NCBI GenBank assembly: GCA_022843945.1
Contig: JALHMR010000007.1
Location: 52,546-116,545 of the forward strand
Reading direction: 5' to 3'
DNA from: Rhodospirillaceae bacterium
Lineage (GTDB): Bacteria > Pseudomonadota > Alphaproteobacteria > CACIAM-22H2
DNA: 64,000 nt
The position numbers and the translations under genes are program-made. Below, one piece after another: positions 1 through 10,740 of the stretch. Numbering within the stretch: the stretch's first letter is position 1; each line of letters starts with the position of its first letter. The notes below the pieces were generated by a model, which saw nothing but the letters and a program-made list of their open reading frames with translations, made no database searches and had not been told where the DNA came from.

Positions 1-2182
<2,182 letters not shown>

Positions 2183-2186
<4 letters not shown>

Positions 2187-2749
2187 CGGATATCGTCAAC
2201 CACAAGCACACGGTCGACGAGGTCCTCGGCCTCTACCGCAAGGGCGGCGACGAGCAGTATTTCGGCGAGGAGATCAGCCAGACCGAGCACGCGCTGCAAT
2301 CGGCTTGGCTGGCCGAGAAGGCCGGCGCCTCACCGGCGATCGTCACGGCGGCGCTGCTGCATGACGTTGGGCACCTGCTGCACGGGCAGGGCGAGCACAT
2401 CGCCGACGAGGATATCGACGCGCGCCACGAGGCGGTGGGTGCCGCTTACCTGGCGCAGCGCTTCAACACCGAGGTGGTTGCCGCGGTCAGCCTGCACGTC
2501 ATGGCCAAGCGTTATCTCGTGGGGACCGACCCGGCCTATGCCACCAACCTCTCGCCGGCCTCGGTGCATAGCCTGGAACTGCAGGGCGGGCCGATGGGCC
2601 TGGAGGAAGCGGCCGAGTTCGCGGCCAAGAAGGCGTCCGCCGGCGCCATCGCCCTGCGCCGCTGGGACGACGAGGCCAAGGTCGTCGGCCTGAAGACCCC
2701 GGACCTCGACCATTTCCGGCCGTATCTGGAAGCGTCGCTGCGCAGATAG
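2183..2749 (+). CDS. phnZ: PhnZ-type HD-domain mixed-valent diiron oxygenase
   Basis: A 188-residue HD-domain protein of the phosphonate-operon HD family. Characterised PhnZ oxidatively cleaves 2-amino-1-hydroxyethylphosphonate to glycine and phosphate. All six expected iron ligands are present: H36 (TEHALQ), H60 and D61 (LLHDVGH), H82, H105 and D162. Y26 and E29 match the PhnZ substrate-gating Tyr/Glu pair, and K109 in MAKRYL matches the phosphonate-binding lysine. The GTG start at 2183 overlaps the phnY stop (GTGA); a longer in-frame reading back to 1982 lies inside phnY and is not credible. The usual partner, dioxygenase PhnY*, is not in the window. Chemistry is inferred from residue conservation; the exact substrate is unproven. 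Confidence 0.85.
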
Positions 2750-2753
2750 TCGT

Positions 2754-2907
2754 CCTCATCCTTCGAGACGCCCGCGCAATACCTCACCCTGAGGTGCGCC
2801 AGTCTTTTCCTGGCGCACGCAGCCGCCACGCCAACCCTGCGTGCGCCAGAATGAAGTAGCGAGCCTCGAAGGGTGAGCTTGTGTCGCGCGGGCTCCTCAG
2901 GATGAGG
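2754..2907. repeat. intergenic palindromic repeat, family A copy 1
   Basis: About 154 bases whose outer ends (CCTCATCC... and ...GGATGAGG) are inverted repeats of each other, with a perfect 13-bp inner inverted repeat at 2810-2822 and 2837-2849 (CTGGCGCACGCAG). It fills the space between phnZ and ndh. A diverged relative lies at 8357-8522. Such elements are common in alphaproteobacterial intergenic DNA; I see no transposase. Confidence 0.8.
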
Positions 2908-2957
2908 CCCCTTTGTCTCGCTAGCCTCCCGCCTGCCGATCATGTTCTGATCCGGGC

Positions 2958-4217
2958 ATGGCTGACCCAGCATCGCGTCCCCAGGTCGTCATCGTCGGCG
3001 CCGGCTTCGGTGGGTTGTTCGCCGCCCAGGCGCTGGCGGACAGCCCGGTCGATCTCACGGTCATCGACCGCCACAACTATCACCTGTTCCAGCCGCTGCT
3101 CTACCAGGTGGCGACCGCCGGCCTGTCGCCGGCCGACATCGCCTGGCCGGTGCGCAGCATCCTGCGCCGCCAGAAGAACGCGACCGTGCTGCTCGGCGAG
3201 GTCACGGGTGTCGACAGCCAGGCGCGCGAGGTGCTGATGGGCGAGCGGCGCGTGCGCTACGACTGGCTGGTGCTGGCCACCGGCGCGCGCCATTCCTATT
3301 TCGGCCATGATGAGTGGGAGCCCGCGGCGCCGGGTCTCAAGCGGATCGAAGACGCCACGGAGATACGAGCGCGCATGCTGCTGGCCTTCGAGCGCGCCGA
3401 GGCCGAAACAGATCCGGAGAAGCGCCGCGGCCTGCTGAGCTTCGTTGTCGTGGGTGGCGGGCCGACCGGCGTCGAACTGGCCGGCGCCTTGGCCGAGGTG
3501 GCGAGGCGCGCTCTGGCGCGTGACTTCCGCCGCATCGATCCGCGCAGCGCCCGCATCGTCCTGCTCGAAGCCGGCCCCCGTATTCTTGCGACATTCCCCG
3601 AGACGCTCTCTTCTATCGCCCAGCGCTCGCTGGAGAAGCTCTGCGTCGAGGTCCGCACGGGCAAGGCCGTGACCGGCGTCACTGAGATAGGAGTGTGCGT
3701 CGGTGACAACCGCATCGCCGCGCGCACCGTGCTGTGGGCGGCCGGCGTCACCGCATCGCCGGCGGCGACCTGGATCGGCGCCGAGGCGGACCGCGCCGGA
3801 CGCATCAAGGTCAATCCCGACCTTTCGGTGCCCTGGAAGCAGCGCATCTTCGCCATCGGCGACACGGCGCTGGTCATGCAGGATGGCAAGCCCGTGCCCG
3901 GCCTGGCACCGGCGGCGAAGCAGCAGGGAACCTATATCGCCGGCGTCATCGACGCGGCGGCGCGTGGCCGGCCGGCGCCGCCGCCGTTCCGCTACCGCGA
4001 CTACGGCAACCTGGCGACCATCGGCCGCAAATCAGCGGTCATCGACTTCGGCTGGATCCGGCTCTCGGGCTTCATCGCCTGGGTGCTGTGGTGCGTGGCG
4101 CACGTCTACTACCTGATCGGCATGCGCAACCGGCTCATCGTCTCGATCCACTGGCTGTGGGCCTATTTCACCTTCCAGCGCGGCGCGCGGCTGATCACCG
4201 GAACGCCGAGAAAGTAA
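2958..4217 (+). CDS. ndh: type II NADH dehydrogenase (FAD-dependent, NDH-2)
   Basis: Single-subunit, non-proton-pumping NADH:quinone oxidoreductase. The 419-residue protein has an N-terminal FAD-binding Rossmann motif (VIVGAGFGG, near residues 10-18), a second NAD-binding motif (VVVGGGPTGVELAG, near 163-176) and the FAD-contacting AIGDTA near 299. The C-terminal part is hydrophobic (GFIAWVLWCVAHVYYLIG) as in membrane-attached NDH-2 enzymes. It sits alone on the plus strand, convergent with the threonine aldolase gene, and I see no functional tie to the phosphonate genes. Confidence 0.92.
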   Translation: MADPASRPQVVIVGAGFGGLFAAQALADSPVDLTVIDRHNYHLFQPLLYQVATAGLSPADIAWPVRSILRRQKNATVLLGEVTGVDSQAREVLMGERRVRYDWLVLATGARHSYFGHDEWEPAAPGLKRIEDATEIRARMLLAFERAEAETDPEKRRGLLSFVVVGGGPTGVELAGALAEVARRALARDFRRIDPRSARIVLLEAGPRILATFPETLSSIAQRSLEKLCVEVRTGKAVTGVTEIGVCVGDNRIAARTVLWAAGVTASPAATWIGAEADRAGRIKVNPDLSVPWKQRIFAIGDTALVMQDGKPVPGLAPAAKQQGTYIAGVIDAAARGRPAPPPFRYRDYGNLATIGRKSAVIDFGWIRLSGFIAWVLWCVAHVYYLIGMRNRLIVSIHWLWAYFTFQRGARLITGTPRK

Positions 4218-4218
4218 T

Positions 4219-4354
4219 CCCTCTCCGCGCGAAGCGGGGAGAGGGAAGGGGCCCGTTGCGCAGCAACGGGAAGGGTGAGGTGTCGCGCCGAAAGACCCAC
4301 CTCACCCGCTCGCTCGCGCTCGCACCCTCTCCCCCCGAAGACGGGCGGAGAGGG
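4219..4354. repeat. intergenic palindromic repeat, family C copy 1
   Basis: Begins CCCTCTCC and ends GGAGAGGG, with internal inverted repeats such as CCCTCTCCGC/GCGGGGAGAGGG and CCCGTTGC/GCAACGGG. It occupies the convergent gap between ndh and the threonine aldolase gene and could act as a two-way transcription barrier, although no clear T-run follows. The related copy is at 7092-7237. Confidence 0.75.
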
Positions 4355-4359
4355 TAAAT

Positions 4360-5421
4360 TCAGCCCGCCCGCGTGACGCGCTCGCCGGGCGCCTGGCGCC
4401 AGAGCTCGCGGAAGGCAGTGAGCGTCGTCTCGATGTCGGCGGCTGAGATATGCCGGTGGGTGACGAAGCGCAACTGCCTGGGCCCGCCCGGCGCCACGCG
4501 AATGCCGCGTGTCTGCAGCGCCACCGACCATTCCTCGGCGTTCCAGCCGCTGACGCTCACGTCGACGCGCACGATGTTGGTCTCGATCATGCCGGGATCG
4601 GTCAGGCGCGACGAGATCTTGTGCAGCCCGTCAGCGAGCTGCTTGGCCGTGCGGTGATCCTCGGCCAGGCGGTCGACCATCTGCTCCAGCGCCACGATGC
4701 CGGCCGCGGCCAGCATGCCGGCCTGGCGCAGGTTGCCGCCCAGCATGCGGCGGAAGGCGCGGGCGCGATTGATGAACGCCGCACTGCCGCAGAGCAGCGA
4801 GCCAATCGGGGCGCTCAGGCCCTTCGAGATGCAAAAGGTAACGCTGTCGGTATGGCGCGCGATCTGCGCGGCCGGCACGCTCAAGGCGACGGCGGCGTTG
4901 AACAGGCGCGCCCCGTCGGTATGCACGGGAATGCCGTGCTCACGGCCGAGCGCATGCACCGCCGCCATGTGATCGAGCGGCAGGATGGTGCCGCCGGCGC
5001 CGTTATGCGTCGTCTCCAAACAGATCAGCGCGGTGGCCAGCTTGTTCGGCTTGATCTGGGCATTGATCGCATCGGCCAGGACGGCCAGGTCCATGGCGCC
5101 GCGCCGGCCGTGGATCTGGCGATGGAACAGGCCGGCGATCTGGGCGATGGCGCCCATCTCGTGCTTGAGGATGTGCGAGCTTTCCTCGAGAAGCACTTCG
5201 CCGCCGCGCCCGGTATGGGCCATCATGGCCAGGAGGTTGCCCATCGTGCCGCTGGGCACGAACACAGCCGCTTCCTTGCCGGTGCGCGTGGCGGCCAGGC
5301 TTTCCAGCTCTCCCACCGTCGGGTCGCCGTCACGCGAATCGTCGCCGAGCCTGGCGCTCCGCATGGCGTCGAGCATCGCTTCGGTGGGCTGGGTCAGGGT
5401 ATCGCTGCGCAGGTCGATCAT
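4360..5421 (-). CDS. ltaE: low-specificity L-threonine aldolase
   Basis: PLP-dependent fold-type I enzyme that reversibly cleaves L-threonine and other beta-hydroxy-amino acids to glycine plus an aldehyde. The 353-residue length fits the family. The N-terminal DLRSDTLTQPT signature is present, the PLP lysine is K200 in CISKGLSAP, and the cofactor aspartate lies in HTDGARL (about 168). It is the last gene of the minus-strand transport cluster and begins only 3 bases after the permease gene ends, so it is very probably cotranscribed. The context raises the possibility that its real substrate is a phosphonate- or other beta-hydroxy-amino acid rather than threonine; this is inference. Confidence 0.9.
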   Translation of the reverse strand: MIDLRSDTLTQPTEAMLDAMRSARLGDDSRDGDPTVGELESLAATRTGKEAAVFVPSGTMGNLLAMMAHTGRGGEVLLEESSHILKHEMGAIAQIAGLFHRQIHGRRGAMDLAVLADAINAQIKPNKLATALICLETTHNGAGGTILPLDHMAAVHALGREHGIPVHTDGARLFNAAVALSVPAAQIARHTDSVTFCISKGLSAPIGSLLCGSAAFINRARAFRRMLGGNLRQAGMLAAAGIVALEQMVDRLAEDHRTAKQLADGLHKISSRLTDPGMIETNIVRVDVSVSGWNAEEWSVALQTRGIRVAPGGPRQLRFVTHRHISAADIETTLTAFRELWRQAPGERVTRAG

Positions 5422-5424
5422 GGC

Positions 5425-7083
5425 TCACATCATACCGAGTTCGTGGCGGCGAAGCAGCCGGTAGACCAGGGCCACCGGCAGGACGGTGACGGCGATCAGC
5501 ACGGTGGCCGCCGCCGAGGCGATGCCCGCACCCGTGCCTTCCAGCGCCTGGAACATGACGATGGTCATGGTCGCCCAGGGGCCGCTGTAGAGCACCACGG
5601 TGGAGCTGAGCTCCGAGGCGACGGTCACCCAGGTCAGCACAATGCCACCGATCACGCCGCCCATCATCAGCGGCACGGTCAGGCGGATGAAGGTCATCAG
5701 CGGCGAGACGCCCAGGTTGATCGAGGCCTCTTCGAGGCTGGGATCGATCTGGTGGAGGATGGCGGCCGAGGCGCGCACGTTGAACGGGATCTTCCGCACC
5801 GTCCAGGCCAGGACCAGGATCAGCCAGCCCCCGGTCAGCACCAGCCAGCCGCTGTTGAAGGAGATCACCAGGCCGATGGCCAGCACCGTGCCGGCGACGG
5901 CAAACGGCGTCATGGCGATGACGTCGAGCAGGTCGGAGGCCTTGGAGCGGAAGCGGGTGATGGCATAGCCGATGGGCACGCCGATCAGCGCCGCCAGCAC
6001 CGCCGCGGCGGTCGACAGGACGAGGGTGTTGACCAGCGGGCGCGAGGACTGGTTGAGCAGGTCGCGGAAGTTGTTGAGGCTGAGATTGGGGTGCATCACC
6101 GGCCCGCGGAACTCCATGAAGGAGATGACGATGACCGCAAAGAACGGGATGAGCGCGATGAGGACGATGCCCCAGGAATAGGTCGCGGCGAGGCGCCGCA
6201 GCCAGGGCGCGACGACCAGCTCCGGCGGGGTGCGGCGCGCGGCGGTGGAGAAGCGGCGGCGGCCGAGATAGTAGCGCTGCACGAGCAACGCGGCGGCGGT
6301 GCAGATGATCAGCAGCACGCCGAGCACGCCGGCCGAAGCCGGGTTGCCGCCGGTTTCACCGACGAACAGCTTGTAGGCCTCGACCGCGAGGATCGGCTTG
6401 TCCTCGGCCAGCACGAAAGGCACGCCGAAGCTCTCGATCACGTCGATGAAGACCAGCAACCCGCCAGCCAGCACGGCCGGCATGACGATCGGCACGGTGA
6501 CGGTCCAGAAGGTGCGCCAGCGCGAGGAGCCGAGATTCTGTCCGGCCTCCTCGACCGAGATGTCGACGGCCTTGAAGGCGGCCAGCGTCGGGAAGACGAC
6601 GAAGGGGAACAGGGTCAGGGCGAAGGTGACCGTCAGGCCGGTCATGCCGTAGATCGAGGTGAAGGGGATGCCGATGTCGCGCAGGAAGCGCGAGACGATG
6701 CCGGCCCGGCCGAGCAGCAGCACCAGCGAATAGGCGGCGATGAAGGAGGGCAGGACCAGCGGCAGGGCGGCCAGGGCCAGCAGCGCCGACTTGCCCGGGA
6801 TCGGCAGGCGGGCGAGGCAGAAGGCCAGCGGCACGCCGATGACGATGGTCACGAGGGTCGACAGCACGCCGAGGAGCAGGCTGTTATAGAGGCTGCCGAG
6901 ATAGAAGCTGTTCGACAGCATGCGGGCGTAATTCGCCAGCGTGAAGTGCGTGCCGCTGCGGTCGATGAAGCTCGCGCTGAAGACGTTGAGCAGTGGGTAG
7001 AGCAGGAACAGGCCGAGGAAGGCGAAGGCCAGAACCGTGATGGTCAGCGGGAACGTGTCGCGGCGCGAGACGAGGGCGGTCAT
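5425..7083 (-). CDS. fused two-domain ABC permease, putative 2-aminoethylphosphonate importer
   Basis: About 552 residues forming two binding-protein-dependent permease domains in one chain (roughly residues 55-265 and 330-545), each with about six membrane helices and an EAA-like cytoplasmic loop (EEAGQNLGSS and EEASINLGVS). This fused form is shared by iron(III)/thiamine-like importers and by the putative AEP transporter family. I chose the ATG at 7083 because a GGGG-rich ribosome-binding stretch lies just upstream; a GTG at 7092 sits directly on that stretch. It pairs with the ATPase and binding-protein genes upstream. The substrate is inferred from the phosphonate genes nearby, and iron is an alternative. 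Confidence 0.85.
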   Translation of the reverse strand: MTALVSRRDTFPLTITVLAFAFLGLFLLYPLLNVFSASFIDRSGTHFTLANYARMLSNSFYLGSLYNSLLLGVLSTLVTIVIGVPLAFCLARLPIPGKSALLALAALPLVLPSFIAAYSLVLLLGRAGIVSRFLRDIGIPFTSIYGMTGLTVTFALTLFPFVVFPTLAAFKAVDISVEEAGQNLGSSRWRTFWTVTVPIVMPAVLAGGLLVFIDVIESFGVPFVLAEDKPILAVEAYKLFVGETGGNPASAGVLGVLLIICTAAALLVQRYYLGRRRFSTAARRTPPELVVAPWLRRLAATYSWGIVLIALIPFFAVIVISFMEFRGPVMHPNLSLNNFRDLLNQSSRPLVNTLVLSTAAAVLAALIGVPIGYAITRFRSKASDLLDVIAMTPFAVAGTVLAIGLVISFNSGWLVLTGGWLILVLAWTVRKIPFNVRASAAILHQIDPSLEEASINLGVSPLMTFIRLTVPLMMGGVIGGIVLTWVTVASELSSTVVLYSGPWATMTIVMFQALEGTGAGIASAAATVLIAVTVLPVALVYRLLRRHELGMM

Positions 7084-7091
7084 CGGCGACA

Positions 7092-7237
7092 CCCCCTCAC
7101 CCTAACCCTCTCCCCATCGTGCGCTGCGCCGCCGCGAAGCGCCGGCGGGCGCAGAAAGACTGGGGGGAGAGGGGACAGGAAGGAAGATGCTCTTATCTTA
7201 CCCCTCTCCCCTCGGGGGAGAGGGTAGGGTGAGGGGG
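7092..7237. repeat. intergenic palindromic repeat, family C copy 2
   Basis: Bounded by CCCCCTCACCCTAACCCTC and its near-complement ending GAGGGTAGGGTGAGGGGG, so the whole 146-base unit can fold on itself. A second inverted repeat (GCGCTGCGCC / GGCGGGCGC) sits inside. It lies between the ATPase and permease genes within the presumed operon, where it could alter mRNA stability or read-through. Confidence 0.75.
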
Positions 7238-7260
7238 ACTCTCTCCGCAGGAGCGGTGTC

Positions 7261-8334
7261 TCAACCATTCCGAAACACCGTGACCCGGCGCGGGTCGTAG
7301 GCGGCCGATATGCGGCCACGCGCTTTCAGCTCGTCGGGCAGCACGTCGAGGCTGGCGACGCGCAAGGTCGCGCCATTGCCGACCGCAAGATCGAGGCGGG
7401 TGATGGCGCCCAGGAACTCGACATGAGCGAGATCGGTATGGAGCACGCTCCAGCCGGCCGGCGCTGATTCGCCGGGCGCGAGCAGGCGCACGGTCTCGGG
7501 CCGCAGCGAGAACGTCACTGTCTCGCCCTGGCGTCCATCGCCGTGCGCGCGGAACTCCTGCTGGCCGACCTGGATACGCAAGGTCTCGCCATCACGGCCG
7601 GCGATGGTGCCGGAGAGCAGGTTGGTGGTGCCCATGAACTCGGCGACGAAGGGCGTCGCCGGGGCGCGGTAGATGGCTTGCGGGCTCGCTACCTGCTCAA
7701 GCCGGCCGCTGCGCATCACGGCGATACGGTCCGACATGGCCAGGGCTTCTTCCTGGTCGTGCGTCACGTAGATGGCGGTGATCTTGAGCTGTTGCTGGAG
7801 CTGGCGGATCTCGGCGCGCATTTCGACACGCAGCTTGGCGTCGAGGTTGGAGAGCGGCTCGTCGAGCAGCAGCACCTCGGGCTCGATGACCAGGCAACGG
7901 GCAATGGCCACGCGCTGGAGCTGGCCGCCGGAGAGCTGGTGAGGCCAGCGCTCGGTATAGCCGTCGAGATGCACGAGCTTCAGGGCGCGGGAAACGCGCT
8001 CGCGCATCTGTCCGTCCGGCACGCTGCGGGCCTTGAGGCCGTAGGCGACGTTCCCGCCGACCGTCAGGTTGGGGAAGATGGCGTAGTTCTGGAACACCAT
8101 GCCGGTGTTGCGGCGATGCGGCGGCAGGGTGTCGATGCGCCGGTCGCCGAAGCGGATCTGGCCGGCGGTCAGGTCGGCGAAGCCGGCGATGGTGCGCAGC
8201 AGGGTCGTCTTGCCGCAGCCCGACGGCCCGAGCAGGGTAAAGAATTCGCCGTCGCGGATTTCCAGCGACACGTCGTCGACGGCGCGCACCGTGCCGAACG
8301 ATCGCGACACGTGGTCGATCGTGATTGCCGTCAA
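7261..8334 (-). CDS. ABC transporter ATP-binding protein (putative aminophosphonate importer)
   Basis: The 357-residue nucleotide-binding subunit powers the permease encoded downstream. Walker A is GPSGCGKTT (36-44), the signature LSGGQ is at 134-138, and Walker B LLLDEP is at 155-160, followed by the D-loop SNLDAKL. The C-terminal third (about 240-357) resembles the TOBE-type regulatory domain of the CysA/PotA/FbpC group. The gene lies between the binding-protein and permease genes, separated from each by a palindromic repeat. The family includes iron, spermidine and AEP importers; AEP is favoured only by context. Confidence 0.88.
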   Translation of the reverse strand: MTAITIDHVSRSFGTVRAVDDVSLEIRDGEFFTLLGPSGCGKTTLLRTIAGFADLTAGQIRFGDRRIDTLPPHRRNTGMVFQNYAIFPNLTVGGNVAYGLKARSVPDGQMRERVSRALKLVHLDGYTERWPHQLSGGQLQRVAIARCLVIEPEVLLLDEPLSNLDAKLRVEMRAEIRQLQQQLKITAIYVTHDQEEALAMSDRIAVMRSGRLEQVASPQAIYRAPATPFVAEFMGTTNLLSGTIAGRDGETLRIQVGQQEFRAHGDGRQGETVTFSLRPETVRLLAPGESAPAGWSVLHTDLAHVEFLGAITRLDLAVGNGATLRVASLDVLPDELKARGRISAAYDPRRVTVFRNG

Positions 8335-8356
8335 AAGTCCCCCCGACTCAACTCAA

Positions 8357-8522
8357 CCTCATCCTGAGGAGCCCGCGCGCATGTGGCACACTTCCTGGCG
8401 CGCAGCCGCCACACCAATCAGGGTTGTAAGGGGCAACGCCCCTTACGATCCCGGCCTACGCGCGCCAGAATAACGTGTCTCGCACCTCAGGGTGAGGTGT
8501 GGCGCGGGCGTCTCGAAGGATG
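8357..8522. repeat. intergenic palindromic repeat, family A copy 2
   Basis: Starts CCTCATCCTGAGGAGCCCGCGCG, which is the reverse complement of the end of copy 1, and ends CGTCTCGAAGGATG, the reverse complement of the start of copy 1. The centre (CGCAGCCGCCAC) keeps the same orientation as copy 1. It contains the extra hairpin GTAAGGGGC/GCCCCTTAC. Located just 3' of the binding-protein gene. Confidence 0.8.
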
Positions 8523-8529
8523 GCAATGC

Positions 8530-9528
8530 TCAGCGCGTCTTCTGGATGACTTCCTTGATGCGCTCCAGGGTCTCGGTGCGCTTGGCGGTCCAGCCTTCCT
8601 CGTCGTACTTCGCGATCTTGATGTCGGCGAGCTTGGGCATCTTGCCCGGCAGGTTGGGCAGGTCGAGATCCTGGCGCGCCGGCCGGCGGAAGGTCTCCTT
8701 GAGGATCATCTCGCGGACGTCCTTGCGGTTGACGTAGTCGACGAACTGGCGGGCGCCGGCGGTGTTGGGGCCGTTCTTGACGATGGCGACACCTTCCATC
8801 TGCGCGATGGTGCCGTCCGACGGATAGACGGTCTTCACCGGCGCGCCGTTGCTGGCCCAGAGATAGCCGGCATATTCGAGCGACACGCCGAGACCGTATT
8901 CGCCGTTGCCGACACCCTGGAAGACCAGCGAGGAGCGGTTGAGCATCTTGGTGTTGGCGATCAGCTTGCTGACCTTGTCCCAGCCGGCATTGCCGCCGCC
9001 CCACATATCGACCAGCAGCGTGACGTTCGAATAGGCCGAACCGGAGTTCTGCGGATCGGTGAAGGCGATGTTGCCCTTCCACTTGGGCTGGGTCAGGTCG
9101 TCCCAGCTCTTGGGCCCTTGCGCCTCGGGCACCGACTTGGTGTTCTGGAGGACGACGAGAATGTGGAGGTTGGTGCCGATCCAGCGGTCCTGCGGATCGC
9201 GATATTCGGCGGGCACCGCGTTCTTGTGCTGCGAGGCATAGGAATCGAAATACTGCGCGTTGGTCTGCAGCAGCGAGCGGCTGATGCCCCAGACGATGTC
9301 GCCCTGCGGCCGGTCCTTCTCGGTCTCGACGCGCTTGATGACCACGCCCGAGCCGGCGGAGACGACGTCGGCCTGGACGCCGGTCGCCTTGGTGAACTCG
9401 GTGGCGGCCAGCTTGTTGAGCGTGGCGTCGTTCGACGTGTAGATGACGATACGCTGTTGGGCGTCGGCGGTGCCGGCCCAGCCGAGAGTCGCTGCAACGG
9501 CCATAGCCGTCATGCCAATGCGCTTCAT
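8530..9528 (-). CDS. periplasmic substrate-binding protein (putative 2-aminoethylphosphonate)
   Basis: A 332-residue type 2 periplasmic binding protein with a clear Sec signal peptide (positive start, MTAMAVAATLGWAGTADA, cleavage likely after ADA near residue 23). The mature part opens IVIYTSNDATLNKLAA and has a Ser/Gly-rich ligand loop (VVSAGSGVV). The tyrosine-rich iron site of FbpA/AfuA iron binders is not evident, which argues against ferric iron and is compatible with a phosphonate ligand. The ATG at 9528 has a good GGAGG ribosome-binding site. A palindromic repeat directly follows the gene, so its mRNA may be stabilised relative to the ATPase message. Confidence 0.85.
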   Translation of the reverse strand: MKRIGMTAMAVAATLGWAGTADAQQRIVIYTSNDATLNKLAATEFTKATGVQADVVSAGSGVVIKRVETEKDRPQGDIVWGISRSLLQTNAQYFDSYASQHKNAVPAEYRDPQDRWIGTNLHILVVLQNTKSVPEAQGPKSWDDLTQPKWKGNIAFTDPQNSGSAYSNVTLLVDMWGGGNAGWDKVSKLIANTKMLNRSSLVFQGVGNGEYGLGVSLEYAGYLWASNGAPVKTVYPSDGTIAQMEGVAIVKNGPNTAGARQFVDYVNRKDVREMILKETFRRPARQDLDLPNLPGKMPKLADIKIAKYDEEGWTAKRTETLERIKEVIQKTR

Positions 9529-9569
9529 TGTTACCTCCATCCCCGGAATTTTTAACGTTCGGGCCGAGC

Positions 9570-10730
9570 TTAAGGCCGGATGGCCAGCGCGTCGAGCGCG
9601 GCGCGCACGCCGGCATTGGCGGAAGGGGCGGGGCGACCGAGATCGTTAAGCGTCGCCTCGAGATGGCGCAGGTCGGTGATGATGTCGGCCTCGCTGACCA
9701 TGCCCATGGTGCCGATGCGAATGACTTTTCCCGTCTGGCTGGGATGGCGCGCACCCGCGATCACCGTGCGATAGCGCTCGCGCAGGTGCTGGACGATGGC
9801 CCCGCCTTCGAGCCCCTGCGGCACTTTCATGGCGACCACGGTGGAAGAGGAAATGTTTTGCTGGTTATACAATTCGAGGCCGAGCGCCTGGACGCCGGCC
9901 CGCAAGGCCGCGGCGAGGCGGCTGTGGCGCTTGAGGACGTTGGCCAGGCCCTCCTCGTCGATCATGCGCAAGGCCTCGAGCAGGCCGTAGATCAGGGTGA
10001 CGGGCGGCGTGAACGGAGTCTCGCCCTTGTCGAGCGAGGCCTTGGCGCGGCGGAAATCGGCGAAGAAGCTCGGCACGCGGCCGTCGCGGTCGATCACCGT
10101 CCAGGCCTTGGGGCTGATCGCGGCGAGGCCGATGCCGGGCGCGCACATCAGGGATTTCTGCGAGGCCGAGACCACGATGTCGGCGCCCCAGTCGTCCATC
10201 TTCATCTCGATGCCGGCCAGGCCGCTGACCGAGTCCACCACGAGAAGGGTCGGGCTGTTCTTCAGCAGGGCGCCGATTTCCGCCACATTGTAGGCCACAC
10301 CGGTGGAGCTTTCGTTGTGGACCATCACGACGGCTCGGTAGTCTCGGCGCTTGAGCTGGTGTTCGACTCTTCGGGGGTCCAGGGCTCGGCCCCATTCTGC
10401 AGGAATAGTGTCGACCTCGGCGGCCAGCGCCTTGGCGATCGAGACGAAGCGCTCGCCGAACTGGCCGGCGACGATGACCAGCACCGCCTCGCCGGGCGAG
10501 AGGATGTTGGCCAGCGCGGCTTCCATCATCGCCGTGCCGGAACCGGCGAAGATCAGGACGTTATGGGCGGTGCCGAAGATCGGCTTCAGGCGCTGCTGGC
10601 ACTCGGCCAGCATGGCTTTGAATTCGGCGCCGCGGTGATTGAGGATCGGCAGGGCGGTGGCCTGGCGGATGCGCTCGGGGACTGCAGTGGGGCCGGGCAG
10701 GCGCAGGCGGTAGTCGGGAATCGTGAGCAT
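9570..10730 (-). CDS. class V aminotransferase (serine/alanine-glyoxylate or PhnW-like)
   Basis: A 386-residue PLP enzyme of aminotransferase class V. The PLP lysine is K192 in SASQKSLM, the cofactor aspartate is D166 in VVDSVSG, and the N-terminal LPGPTAVP...NHRGAEF pattern is that of alanine/serine:glyoxylate aminotransferases. 2-Aminoethylphosphonate:pyruvate aminotransferase PhnW belongs to the same class, but its LLTPGPL start is not seen. In this context it could supply phosphonoacetaldehyde to PhnY, or interconvert glyoxylate and glycine. It sits 41 bases upstream of the binding-protein gene and 10 bases after the DMT permease gene. Family is secure; substrate is open. Confidence 0.85.
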   Translation of the reverse strand: MLTIPDYRLRLPGPTAVPERIRQATALPILNHRGAEFKAMLAECQQRLKPIFGTAHNVLIFAGSGTAMMEAALANILSPGEAVLVIVAGQFGERFVSIAKALAAEVDTIPAEWGRALDPRRVEHQLKRRDYRAVVMVHNESSTGVAYNVAEIGALLKNSPTLLVVDSVSGLAGIEMKMDDWGADIVVSASQKSLMCAPGIGLAAISPKAWTVIDRDGRVPSFFADFRRAKASLDKGETPFTPPVTLIYGLLEALRMIDEEGLANVLKRHSRLAAALRAGVQALGLELYNQQNISSSTVVAMKVPQGLEGGAIVQHLRERYRTVIAGARHPSQTGKVIRIGTMGMVSEADIITDLRHLEATLNDLGRPAPSANAGVRAALDALAIRP

Positions 10731-10740
10731 TTGCCGGAGC

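Noticed and set aside
4219..4354. Rho-independent terminator between ndh and the aldolase gene.
   Set aside because: Stems are strong, but no T-run follows on either strand; it is kept as a repeat instead.
4450..7227. A 925-codon open frame on the plus strand across the aldolase and permease genes.
   Set aside because: The predicted protein is low-complexity Gln/Gly/His/Arg sequence with no fold, typical of the antisense of GC-rich genes; the minus-strand genes carry all family motifs.
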